Below are positions 1 to 9,200 of a DNA stretch of 24,439 nucleotides, in pieces. The translations under genes were made by a program, and so were the position numbers. Position 1 is the first letter of the stretch. Each line of letters begins with the position of its first letter. The DNA lies in the IMG/VR virus record IMGVR_UViG_3300011013_000092, positions 1 to 24,439 of that record; one strand, written 5' to 3'. Source of the DNA: a virus. Under the pieces are notes generated by a model. It was given only the letters and a program-made list of their open reading frames with translations. It made no database searches and was not told where the DNA came from.

Positions 1-915
1 GGATTGCGAGCATCTGGCGTTTCTAAGAATATGGCTACAAAAGCTGCACAGCAGGGCATGAACGCAGTTGAAGGCTTTGGAACTAGTAGTGATTTCGATG
101 TTTTCAATATGATGGAGTTTGCTGGTTTACGTGAAGACTTTACTGGTGCAAAAATGTATGAGCTAGAAGCATTACAAACAGCCTCACCAGCTCAATTAAA
201 TGAACTATTAAGATTACAAAAATCAGGAGAAATGAATCCTGAAACTGGGAAAACTAAAGCTGAAGAGCTGGCTACTCAAATGGGTATAGGTGGAGTACTC
301 ACAAATCAAGAACAAACTCAAAAAGCTATAAACCGCACGCAACAGCAAGTAGTTCGAAGAACTATGGGATTAGGTTATAACCAAGAACTTGAGCAGAGTA
401 TAATGAGTAAAGTTGGCAACACTGACTTTAAAGACCTAACCTTTGATGAGCAAAACTTCTTTAATGCTAGAGCTAAACAGACAGGGAAAGCTTCTGGTGC
501 AGCAATGTGGAGCGGCTTAAACTCTGAAACAGCTGAAGGTATTCTCCGCAAAGGACCTCAAGGTAGAGTAACTGGTGGTGGTGAAGCAGCTGTTGGAGCT
601 GAGGGCGTAGTAGATGCAAAAGTGTTTATGGATGCAACAAGACTCCTGGCTAAAGCATCACAAAACTTAATAGATTTAGGTCATACTACAGAGGCTACAG
701 CTGGAGCAACTAATGCTGAAGATATATTTGAACAAACTCAGAAAGCTGCAGCAGCAATGCAAGGACCAATAAATCAATTCAGCGATAAGATGATTGCTCC
801 ACTAAATAAAAGTGTGGGTGAATTCACTAAGAAAATGGAAGGTCTTATTGATAAGATGAATGGGGCCTTAAAACAACAAGATATTAACCCACTGCCACAA
901 GGTAGGAAGAAATAG
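1..915 (+). CDS. Probable tail tape measure protein, C-terminal part (5' end outside window)
   Basis: The reading frame is open from base 1, so only about 304 C-terminal residues are visible; the TTG at 4 is probably internal rather than a true start. The visible part is rich in Ala, Gln, Lys and Thr and looks mostly helical, with no enzyme motif. It ends in an amphipathic helix (around 780-880) with a Lys/Gln-rich tail. Known: tape measure proteins set tail length, fill the tube, and normally lie just upstream of the hub genes. The TAG stop shares one base with the GTG of the next gene. The call rests mainly on position directly before the hub and on composition; another internal tail protein is possible. 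No transmembrane segment, peptidase or lysozyme domain is visible in this part. Confidence 0.6.
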   Translation, partial: GLRASGVSKNMATKAAQQGMNAVEGFGTSSDFDVFNMMEFAGLREDFTGAKMYELEALQTASPAQLNELLRLQKSGEMNPETGKTKAEELATQMGIGGVLTNQEQTQKAINRTQQQVVRRTMGLGYNQELEQSIMSKVGNTDFKDLTFDEQNFFNARAKQTGKASGAAMWSGLNSETAEGILRKGPQGRVTGGGEAAVGAEGVVDAKVFMDATRLLAKASQNLIDLGHTTEATAGATNAEDIFEQTQKAAAAMQGPINQFSDKMIAPLNKSVGEFTKKMEGLIDKMNGALKQQDINPLPQGRKK

Positions 916-2666
916 TGGTATTAGATCATAAAACTAGAATTACAAATCCAGCGGCTATGGCCTTAATCTGGAATTACGTTGACCGTATTGACGCCGATGG
1001 TGGTGTTGAGGCTAATGAGGTTGAATCTAGGGTTATTATCAATACTGCATCATTAAAATCTATATTGACAGGTAAGAGTAAGTCTTCTCCAGCAGGAACA
1101 TTCGAGATAAGGTTAGCGCCAACTTTCAATTGGGTAACCAGAATAACCGTGGGTAGCTGGATTGCTCTTTTGATGTCCCCTGAACAAGATATACCTCAAA
1201 CCAAAAATGTCGATCCGGGTCTAGTAGACGAGAAGACGTTTAAGATGCTCGGTCGAATAAACTCTGTTAGATTGGTTACTACAGTTAACCAGGAAACGGG
1301 AGCTAGACAAACTGAATACATAGTAGAGGGTGAAGATTGGGGGAGTGTTTTTAATACTAAGCTGTATATGGATCCTGTTGCTAGAAATAATAACTTCGAA
1401 ACTGGGAGTGCTGTGGGTCATGCTGCTAGGATTCTACTAGATAATATGATAACTGATTGGGTACAAAATGGAGATCCACTACCCTCATCATCTGAAGTTG
1501 TTACTAGTTTAATAGATTTATGGGGTGACCCATTATCTCTAGTCAGTGGGGCTTTCTCGAAGCTAACCCCGAGTATTCTACTATCATCGCAATCTCAATT
1601 TAAAATACCTGTTGAAGTTGCAACATATATGAGACTAACTGCAAAAAATGACATGCCCGCCATTAATATGGCTTCACTTATAAAACCCCTTATTGACGGT
1701 CGATTAACTGGAGATGATAGTTATAGCGGTGATGCAAAAGAAGCTTTCGGCTTCCCTGATCCTAGGAGTTTCTTTGGCACACATACATTCTGGCAACTGC
1801 TTATCGATAATTGCAATACCACTCTAAATGAACTAGTTACAGATGTACGATTTGAAAATGGGAAACCAAAATTAGCACTATATAAGAGAATAAAACCATT
1901 CGTTACTGATCCGAGTTTTGCCTTATCTAATTCTGATCTTAAGGATATTATTTCCGAATTCAGACATGTTAAGAAGATTGAGATTCCGTACGAGGAAGTA
2001 CTGAATATCAATGTGGGTACCAACTGGAGAGATAAAATAAACTTCGTTGAGATACTCCCTCAGCCACTACTGAATCAAACTAATTTAGGTAATCAAGTTA
2101 AACAAGATTCTCAAGAAAAAGATTTAATCGCTTTCGAAAGAGACGGTTTTATGCCTCTCGTTGAGAAAGTCAACTATATGCCCTATACTGATGGTAACCC
2201 AATGCCATTAGAGGCGACTAAATGGAAATCATTATTGAGGCAGTGGTATTTTAATACCCACAACCTACTCAACGGCGCTGTTACTTTTATCGGGCGACAA
2301 GAGTATATTCAAGTTGGAGATAATATTAAGATTAACTCTAAGGTATTTGGGGCCGCTCCATTTAATGAGTTCCAAAGTAAACTTGATACAGCTGGAATAG
2401 ATTCATATCTCCTTGGTCATATTGAGAATGTATCACATCAATTTACCACTAATGAGACTGGTGCGAGATCTTTCTTCACTACAGTTCAATTCTCTAGGGG
2501 AATAATAGCTGACACTAACGGCCAGCCGGTAGGTGGATCATTTACTACTGGCGCAATAGATAATGATGCAGAAGCATTAACAAATACAGCAGAAAAAGAT
2601 ATACATGATACGTTCGGCACATCCACTGAGAGTGATCCAGATGTCCAGAAATTGAAAGGTACATAA
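915..2666 (+). CDS. Baseplate hub protein, gp27-like
   Basis: This 583-residue protein probably forms the trimeric hub joining the tail tube to the central spike. The GTG start overlaps the upstream TAG, with AGGAAG about seven bases upstream. Residues 80-165 read as a hub beta domain (FEIRLAP, then VGSWIALLM, then GRINSVRLVTTV and YIVEGEDWGSVFN). Residues about 288-330 carry a motif typical of hub proteins: TFWQLL, then NELVTDVRFENGKPKLALY and RIKPF. Residues about 424-480 have a late-hub pattern, with a Trp/Tyr-rich helix followed by a short barrel containing VGDNIKI. The stop overlaps the spike start as TAATG, fitting a fixed ratio of hub to spike. Family assignment is by motif and gene order; no alignment was run. 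No lysozyme or peptidase residues are apparent. Confidence 0.75.
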   Translation: MVLDHKTRITNPAAMALIWNYVDRIDADGGVEANEVESRVIINTASLKSILTGKSKSSPAGTFEIRLAPTFNWVTRITVGSWIALLMSPEQDIPQTKNVDPGLVDEKTFKMLGRINSVRLVTTVNQETGARQTEYIVEGEDWGSVFNTKLYMDPVARNNNFETGSAVGHAARILLDNMITDWVQNGDPLPSSSEVVTSLIDLWGDPLSLVSGAFSKLTPSILLSSQSQFKIPVEVATYMRLTAKNDMPAINMASLIKPLIDGRLTGDDSYSGDAKEAFGFPDPRSFFGTHTFWQLLIDNCNTTLNELVTDVRFENGKPKLALYKRIKPFVTDPSFALSNSDLKDIISEFRHVKKIEIPYEEVLNINVGTNWRDKINFVEILPQPLLNQTNLGNQVKQDSQEKDLIAFERDGFMPLVEKVNYMPYTDGNPMPLEATKWKSLLRQWYFNTHNLLNGAVTFIGRQEYIQVGDNIKINSKVFGAAPFNEFQSKLDTAGIDSYLLGHIENVSHQFTTNETGARSFFTTVQFSRGIIADTNGQPVGGSFTTGAIDNDAEALTNTAEKDIHDTFGTSTESDPDVQKLKGT

Positions 2667-3691
2667 TGAGCTATATAGTTACAGATAGTACCTTATATAA
2701 AACTGATGAGTCATACGGTGCTAAGGATTATATGGATAATGCTATTCGTACAGGTATTGTTAGGAAAGCAGTTGAGCATGAAGATGTAGGCACTAAGTAT
2801 ATAGTGGAAGTATTTATGGGTGGTAATCAAGTGCCTGTATCATGTGTACCTATGACTAGATTTAATAGTCCATATAACTTTGAAGAAATCAGGCTAAAAC
2901 CTTGGTTAAGAGGTCCAGTAGCATCTGGCTTTATGGATCCTGGTTCTGCTAGTGAATATAATTTTAGAGATGGCACACATGTTATTATTGCTTTTCTAGA
3001 TGGTAAGTCTCGAGAGGGAGTTATACTGGGGACAATCAAGCACCCATCTCGCGAGGTTGCAACAGAGACAGAAACACTTGCATACCACTCTGTCTACAAT
3101 GGTCTAGAAACCAAGATAGATCCAGCAGGAGCATATACTGTTACATTCCAGGGTGCTCCAACTAATGATGCTGTATCAGTACCACCAGGTGTAAGTGAAG
3201 TTGCCACAGTCCAATATAATCCCGTGATCGCAGGCTCCTTTTACGGATTCGATGAAACTGGCAGCTTCACTATTGATTGTAGTGATGAAGTCAACACCAA
3301 TATGATCAAGATCACTAAGGATGCAGCGGGTGGAACTATGATGATCACATCTGGTCAGAATACCATAAGTATTGGTGGTAGCCCTGCTCAAGGAGAATTG
3401 AGTATTACTACGGGTGCATTAGCTTTAGAAACTTTTGAAACTAAAATTACAGCACAAACAGAATTTAGTGTTGAAGCGACTACTGCAGTGAAAATCAAGG
3501 GTTTACAGGTAGCTATCGGAAACGATACAATAGAGTTGGTAGACGCAATATTGCAAATAATAGATGGTATTGGCCAAGTAACGGTAACTAGTCCAGTGGG
3601 GACTTGCACTCCAATAATGGCTTCTCCTCAATGGGCTAGCGGAATAGTTCCACTAGTAGTTAAGCTCAATACATTAAAGGGTTCGCTCTAA
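2666..3691 (+). CDS. Central baseplate spike with OB-fold, gp5/gpV-like, no lysozyme domain seen
   Basis: This 341-residue protein is the likely membrane-piercing spike at the tail tip. Residues about 25-130 form an OB-fold typical of spike N-termini: IVEVFMGG, then RGPVASGF, then a glycine-rich turn followed by VIIAFLDG and GVILGTIKHPS. Residues about 215-285 are short alternating beta repeats (SGQNTISIGG, ALETFETKITA, FSVEATTAVKIKG) consistent with a triple beta-helix. The C-terminus has a short helix (IELVDAILQIIDGIGQVTV), a TSPVGTCTPI segment and a final helix, a layout seen in related phage spikes. T4 gp5 carries a lysozyme domain between OB-fold and helix; none is visible here. The HxH apex motif of P2 gpV is also absent. 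The ATG overlaps the hub stop (TAATG). Confidence 0.8.
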   Translation: MSYIVTDSTLYKTDESYGAKDYMDNAIRTGIVRKAVEHEDVGTKYIVEVFMGGNQVPVSCVPMTRFNSPYNFEEIRLKPWLRGPVASGFMDPGSASEYNFRDGTHVIIAFLDGKSREGVILGTIKHPSREVATETETLAYHSVYNGLETKIDPAGAYTVTFQGAPTNDAVSVPPGVSEVATVQYNPVIAGSFYGFDETGSFTIDCSDEVNTNMIKITKDAAGGTMMITSGQNTISIGGSPAQGELSITTGALALETFETKITAQTEFSVEATTAVKIKGLQVAIGNDTIELVDAILQIIDGIGQVTVTSPVGTCTPIMASPQWASGIVPLVVKLNTLKGSL

Positions 3692-3704
3692 TTGAGCGAA
3701 TTTG
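3682..3704 (+). terminator. Hairpin over the spike stop codon, possible weak terminator
   Basis: A perfect 7-bp inverted repeat TTCGCTC (3682-3688) and GAGCGAA (3694-3700) encloses a five-base loop TAATT. The spike stop codon TAA (3689-3691) lies in the loop. Only a short T run (TTT, 3701-3703) follows, so termination would be weak. It could instead be a 3'-end stabiliser or an RNA processing site. It lies just upstream of a TATAATT box and a strong ribosome binding site, suggesting a boundary between transcription blocks. Confidence 0.45.
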
Positions 3705-3707
3705 CTA

Positions 3708-3714
3708 TATAATT
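3708..3714 (+). promoter_or_regulatory. TATAATT box, candidate phage promoter
   Basis: TATAATT starts 23 bases before the ATG at 3731 and follows the hairpin. No convincing -35 hexamer is present at 16-18 bases. The same heptamer lies in the gaps before 16473 and before 22392. Possible phage late-type or extended -10 promoter; function is inferred from recurrence only. Confidence 0.4.
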
Positions 3715-3718
3715 ACCC

Positions 3719-3725
3719 TAAGGAG
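3719..3725 (+). promoter_or_regulatory. Strong ribosome binding site TAAGGAG
   Basis: A near-perfect Shine-Dalgarno sequence ends five bases before the ATG at 3731. It fixes that start and is the strongest such site in the window, as expected for the first gene of a new transcription or translation block. Confidence 0.75.
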
Positions 3726-3730
3726 ATTTT

Positions 3731-4618
3731 ATGCCAGATTTAATACCTAACCAAGGGGGCTCGAACGCTGGATCAGCCGATCCCCAATCTGTAGATGAAA
3801 TATATAAGCCGGAACCAACTAACTGGTATAAATCATTACCGTATGGTTTTGCGTTCAATAATAGGGCCGAACGCAATAAAAGTACTAGTATTTTTTACTT
3901 GCCAATATTACCCTCAAATATTAATGTTACTACTCATTTTGCTACTAATATTGTAACCACATTATTTGGTGTCGTAGAGGAACATTCAGAGGTTAGGTAT
4001 TACGATATTGAGATAGCTGGAACTACAGGTATTTCGCCTCGCTATATAGACGCAAAACAACAGGGCAATCCAGCATCCACTGTTACTAACCCAATTGGTA
4101 GAGAATCTGCAACCAGCTCAGGTCTCGATTTAGGTGGTTTTTTACCGGAAGTAACTAACACTATAAACCAAGTAAAGAATGTAGTATCTGATATCGGTAG
4201 TGTTCTAGGTAATGGACCAACGATGAGAACAGGTGTTGATGTTTATCAAACCGGGTATATGGCATTCCACAACTTCTATCGATTCCTATTAAACTATAAG
4301 AAAGATACAACGGGTCAATCTAACCTAGGTGGAACTAAAAGAGCGACACACCCACTACAATTCCTTAATTATAAGGATAGAGTAAAATATGACTGCGTGA
4401 TTCAGTCATTCACATTAGTGAGATCAGCTGAGAGCTCGATGCTGTATAACTATAATATAAAGCTAAGAGCATTCAATATTAGAAGCGTAGATGCTTCACC
4501 CCCAGAACAAAATCAGCTTGCCAAACTCGGTATTGGGGATATTAAGGGACAATCAGCATTTTCTTCACTCACTAGTGCAGTAGGTGGAGCTGCAACACTC
4601 ATAGGGGCTATACTATAA
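3731..4618 (+). CDS. Inner-baseplate or tail-tube junction protein, role uncertain
   Basis: This 295-residue protein sits between the spike and gp25-like genes and is probably structural. Residues about 50-105 hold the most distinctive part: YLPILPSNINVTTHFA, a strand ending in TTLFGVVEEHSEVRYYDI, then AGTTGISPRY. This resembles small baseplate proteins that link tube to hub (gp48/gp54 or P2 gpU type), but I cannot assign a family firmly. Residues 120-175 are a Gly/Ser/Asn-rich linker. Residues 185-255 form a second compact domain with YMAFHNFYRFLLNYKK and KDRVKYDCVIQSFTL. The last 20 residues are small and hydrophobic (SAVGGAATLIGAIL), unusual for a soluble baseplate protein. The ATG is fixed by a strong ribosome binding site. 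The stop overlaps the next ATG (TAATG), so it is translationally coupled to the wedge gene. Confidence 0.5.
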   Translation: MPDLIPNQGGSNAGSADPQSVDEIYKPEPTNWYKSLPYGFAFNNRAERNKSTSIFYLPILPSNINVTTHFATNIVTTLFGVVEEHSEVRYYDIEIAGTTGISPRYIDAKQQGNPASTVTNPIGRESATSSGLDLGGFLPEVTNTINQVKNVVSDIGSVLGNGPTMRTGVDVYQTGYMAFHNFYRFLLNYKKDTTGQSNLGGTKRATHPLQFLNYKDRVKYDCVIQSFTLVRSAESSMLYNYNIKLRAFNIRSVDASPPEQNQLAKLGIGDIKGQSAFSSLTSAVGGAATLIGAIL

Positions 4619-6207
4619 TGTCGGTGAAACTAGATACAGCATTTGCTAGTTTATCAGAATTAAAGATTTGGTTTAGAGGTCAATCTGGTCAAACTTTAAC
4701 TCTCGCTGATATTAATGAACTGATTCCTCTTCGCTGGACCTTCTTTAAAAATAGTTGGGAATTCGTAAAAGAAGGCCTTATTGTTAAAGCGGATAAATAT
4801 GAATTCCCAGATATGTTAATTGATCAAATTGATAATTTGACCCGATACATAGAAAGAGCAAGAAATAGCACAAATAAGGCAATTAATCCTTTCGGGAGAA
4901 CTTCCATTCTAACGGATTATTATGCTGTCTGGGAAAATCTCGACATAACTTCTATCCCCATCACAAGACAAGAACAGAAGCTTATTGATGATAAGATTAA
5001 TACTATATCTCGATTTGTTAAAACAGATTTTGAGAGAATACGTGATGATATGGTTGTTGCTAGAGATGAGATAGCTGATACAGTTGGCCTATCTGATGAC
5101 AACTACAATCTAACACTAAATAGAAGCTCCGTTGCTCAACTTAGGAGTGCCAGGATATCTGATATTACTAATATGCAAACGTTACACACTGGAATAAAAG
5201 CTGTTGATTATATATTAGCTAATATTAGTTCGCTAGATACTGTAAATATTGACCCATTTGCTTTAGCTAGACAGAATGCAAATAATGCAGATGTTGAGAT
5301 TGGGGAAGGTAGATCTGGTCGCTTAGTTAAAATGAACCACGGTGATAGTCTACAAACCTTAGCAGCAAGATATTTTAATGATCCAGATAGATGGATTGAT
5401 ATTGCAATTGCTAATGGCTTGAAGCCACCATATATAGATGAGATTGGTGAAGCAGTTATTATTATCTCTAATGGTGACGGTAATCAGCTAAATATTTCTA
5501 ATGAAGATGCTGAGGGCGATAAAAACATAAACAAGTTTTATATCAATCAAGCTATATTCCTAAAATCGGACGCAACTACTGCTCCAGAGCAACGAACTAT
5601 TATCAATATTAAAGTTGTACCTATATCGGGTGAAATTGTATTGGAATTAAGCGGTGATACAGATTTAGATAGATACAAGGTATCTGATAATGCAATAATT
5701 AGAGTGTATAAGCAGAATACAATCAATTCTCAATTTTTGGTTCTTATTCCAAGTGAACAACCACTCCCACAGCAGAAAGTGGGAGTAGATCCATTTCTCC
5801 TAAATCGGCTAACTGATGACGAAAAGAACTCAGGTATTGATTTTGCTGTAAATGATGATATGGATATAGTATTCACATCAACTAACGATTTACAACTTAG
5901 TTTTGGTTTACCTAATGCACTTCAGGCTATTCAGTTCAAAATGATGACCGAAAAAGGTCAATTACCTAGGCATCCTGAGTATGGACTGCCACAAGTAGCG
6001 GGTATAAAAGTTACTGATCCAGCAGCGATAAAAGAGACACTCGCTAACGGTATAAATGATATGATTAGTGCAGATAGTAGATTTAGTAGAATAGAAACAC
6101 TGAATATTACAAGGCCAGAAGGCAACATATTTTTAATTAAGTTAAATGTGAGAATGACTGGGACCGGAACAGTGGTACCTATAAGCTTTAGTGTAAATAC
6201 AGGTTAA
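4618..6207 (+). CDS. Baseplate wedge protein: LysM-like domain joined to a gp25-like domain
   Basis: This 529-residue protein has three parts. Residues 1-200 are largely helical and unrecognised (WTFFKNSWEFVKEGL, LIDQIDNLTRYIERARNS). Residues about 232-285 look like a LysM or gp53-type module: HGDSLQTLAARYFNDPDRW, then IAIANGLKPPYID and AVIIIS. Residues about 405-527 match the gp25/GPW wedge family: a DDMDIVFTSTNDLQLSFGL strand pair, a helix ALQAIQFKMMTEKG, the RHPEYGLP signature, RFSRIETLNI and a final beta hairpin ending in PISFSVNTG. Known: gp25 nucleates the sheath and T4 gp53 is a LysM-bearing wedge protein; they are separate genes in T4. Here they appear in one chain. The LysM-like module is more likely structural than peptidoglycan binding. 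The TAATG overlap couples it to the gene before. Confidence 0.78.
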   Translation: MSVKLDTAFASLSELKIWFRGQSGQTLTLADINELIPLRWTFFKNSWEFVKEGLIVKADKYEFPDMLIDQIDNLTRYIERARNSTNKAINPFGRTSILTDYYAVWENLDITSIPITRQEQKLIDDKINTISRFVKTDFERIRDDMVVARDEIADTVGLSDDNYNLTLNRSSVAQLRSARISDITNMQTLHTGIKAVDYILANISSLDTVNIDPFALARQNANNADVEIGEGRSGRLVKMNHGDSLQTLAARYFNDPDRWIDIAIANGLKPPYIDEIGEAVIIISNGDGNQLNISNEDAEGDKNINKFYINQAIFLKSDATTAPEQRTIINIKVVPISGEIVLELSGDTDLDRYKVSDNAIIRVYKQNTINSQFLVLIPSEQPLPQQKVGVDPFLLNRLTDDEKNSGIDFAVNDDMDIVFTSTNDLQLSFGLPNALQAIQFKMMTEKGQLPRHPEYGLPQVAGIKVTDPAAIKETLANGINDMISADSRFSRIETLNITRPEGNIFLIKLNVRMTGTGTVVPISFSVNTG

Positions 6208-6212
6208 TAAAT

Positions 6213-9200
6213 ATGGCAGTAGAAATAAAGAGTTACAATCAAATACTTGGTGAAATGGTCCGTAAGATAATTGCGGATACCCCATTAAATGATGTAAATA
6301 CCGGCTCTACACTCTTAACATTACTTGAAGCAGCTGCTCAAGTAGACTTTGAGAATAATGCATCCATACTTAATGTGTTAGAATTATTGAGTATAGATGC
6401 TATCAGGAATAATGATCTAGATGCGAGAGCCGCCGATTTTGGTCTATCTAGAGTTCCAGCACAAAGAGCGACTGGTTTTGTTGATATAGGTGATAGCAGT
6501 ATCACAAAAAGAAGTACAGGCCTATATCAAGTAAAACCTGCCCCAATTGCTGGATCTACTCAGATATTTGTAAATAATACATCTGAGTGGGCAGCAACCG
6601 GTGAGCTATTTATAGGCAGGGGGACTGCTAACTTTGAGGGCCCAATAAGCTACACCTCGATAGTGAACAGCGGTTCTTTCTCCACAATCAATCTAGCATC
6701 TTCATTACAAAAAGATCATCTCATATCTGAAACAGTCATCGACGCACAAGGTACATCTAATCGCCTAATTTCAGCTGATACTCTCGTGCAGATTCCCGCT
6801 AATAATCTAAATCCTGCCATTGAATATAGAATAGTTAGAGACGCAGTGATTCCTTCCGGTGAAGATCTAGTAACAGGGGTTGAAGTTATAGCTATTATTG
6901 CCGGTACGTCAAATAATGCCGGTATAAACACTATTATTAAATTTAGTTCTGTACCTTTTACTAATGCCACTGTTACCAACACAACAGCCCTAACCAACGG
7001 TACCGATGTAGAAACAGATGATGCTCTGAGAGAAAGAGTTAAATCTTATTCTAATACATTAGCTCGTGGTACTGAATCAGCTATCTTAGCAGCAGTTATT
7101 GGTGTATCCGATCCGAGTGATGGTAAGCAGGTTGCTTCTGCTGTAATAACTGAGCCACCTAAAATAGGTGATCCATCTATATTATATTTAGATGATGGCG
7201 GTGGATTTGAACCATCTTTTGCTGGACAATCCGTAGACACATTACTAAATGAATCAAATGGCGGAGAAGAATTTTTACAATTAGCGAATTTCCCACTACC
7301 ACGACCACAGGTTGTTAATACTATTGATGGACCTTATGAACTAACGGATCAAATGGAACTTAGGGTATTAGTAGACGGTGTCGAAGAGGGAGTATTATTT
7401 ACAAATGATCAGTTTACTAATATAGCTGCAGCCACGTTGGCAGAAATAATAATAGCAATAAACGACCAATCTAATACCTTTAAGGCTACTTTCACAGATA
7501 ATTCTACAAGAATATTATTATTCCCATTAGATCATACAGCTGAAACTATTCAAGTTACACCTATCAAATCTACTGATAATGCTAATTTGTTTGCTAACAA
7601 TGTATTAAAATTTCCCTCTAATGAGTTTTCGTATATTAGGTTATATCAGAATAGCACATTGTTGACAGAAAAAGAAAGATCTGCCACACTATTAACAACC
7701 ACTTTTGCAACATGGAATATAACTACTGCAGGGAACTTAATAATTGGTGTAGATGATACTCCCCCACAGGATAGAGGATTTACTACATCTGACTTTAATG
7801 GTGTTCCTTTTGCAGCATTAACAATAGATGATTGGGTTACAGCTATAAATAAGAAATATGCTGGATTAACGGCAACTGCCGCATCTAGTGGTAGGGTGCA
7901 AATAACCTCTAATAAAGAGGGATCTGGATCCACATTAAGGGTTTTTGGTGGAACATATTTCGATAAATTATTCTCAAATCAAGATATAGAGTCTTCAGGT
8001 AAAAATTCTGATTTTGAATTAAATAGACAAAATGGCAATATTAGAATTTTAACTGATTTTACTGTAGGTGATTCTATTACTGCAGGTATTGAAGATGCTA
8101 AAGGGGCTATATTTTCTACCCCAACACCAACAGGTTCATATAATGTTGCAACTGATGCTAATGGTAGACCGGCTAGATTAGTAGTAATACCTGATTCAGA
8201 CGAGGTAACTATAAGAATAGGCGTTGGATTAGCTATTGGTAATATCATTACAGTCACCGATGAAGGTAATAATGTAATGAGACTAACCTCTGATTCAGCT
8301 GCCTCGTTTTCAGCTATTATCCCAAGAGATGTGTTATTTATAGCCGACCGAGGGGTAACTAGTTCTTGGATTGATTCAGCCAACACTGGTCTTTTTAAAG
8401 TTATATCAAAAGGTGAACATGTAGTACCTGGAACAGATACCTACATCGAAGTTAAAAATGTAGGTATAGTGCCCGGCGTACACACAGTAGAGGCATCTGA
8501 AGATATTCAAGCTTTTAAAACATTAGCGTACCCTCAGCTATGGAAAGGAACCTTTGTTTCTACTCCAGCTTCCGTACAGATACAAGAACTCGTAGATTCT
8601 TTTAATGATAATCTAATAAATACAAAATCTGCTGTTTTTAAAACAAACAGTATTAAATTAACAACGACAACAGAAGATGGTGGAACAATAGCAACTGCAG
8701 CAGGATCGGGTAATGCAATCGCATTATTTGATTTATTTAATGAGCAAACAGGGACGTTAGGGTTTATTGCTAGCCGCACATCTAATAAAGATTTCACGTC
8801 TTTCTTTAAGAGAACAGGGCCTACTTCAGTAGACGCTGAAGGTGTCGTTGGTAAATCAGTATGGTTAGATCGTGTGCAGTATACCGATATAAAGGGTAAC
8901 TTTACAGCTAATGCTACACCTGGCGAAGAGGGCGTAGATACATACAGTGAAGAATTAGAGTCCACAGGTATATTAGTTCCTGCTAACCTTCAATATTCTG
9001 ATACACTGAATTATTTAAGTGGATCTAACAAGGGGCATTATAGAAATATAAGAGACTATTTGGCTGGTGATAAAATCGGTACACAGCACGCTTTACCAAG
9101 AACCGTAATGGACATATCGCTAGCTGAACAATTTAATTTAATGGTATCTTCTGCCGTATCAGCTGAAGATAGTGTAGTTTTTATCTTAGATCAAGATCCT

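Noticed and set aside
5314-5470. LysM-like segment as evidence of a peptidoglycan hydrolase or endolysin
   Set aside because: No catalytic domain is attached; LysM-like folds are known structural parts of baseplate wedge proteins, and the gene continues into a gp25-like domain.
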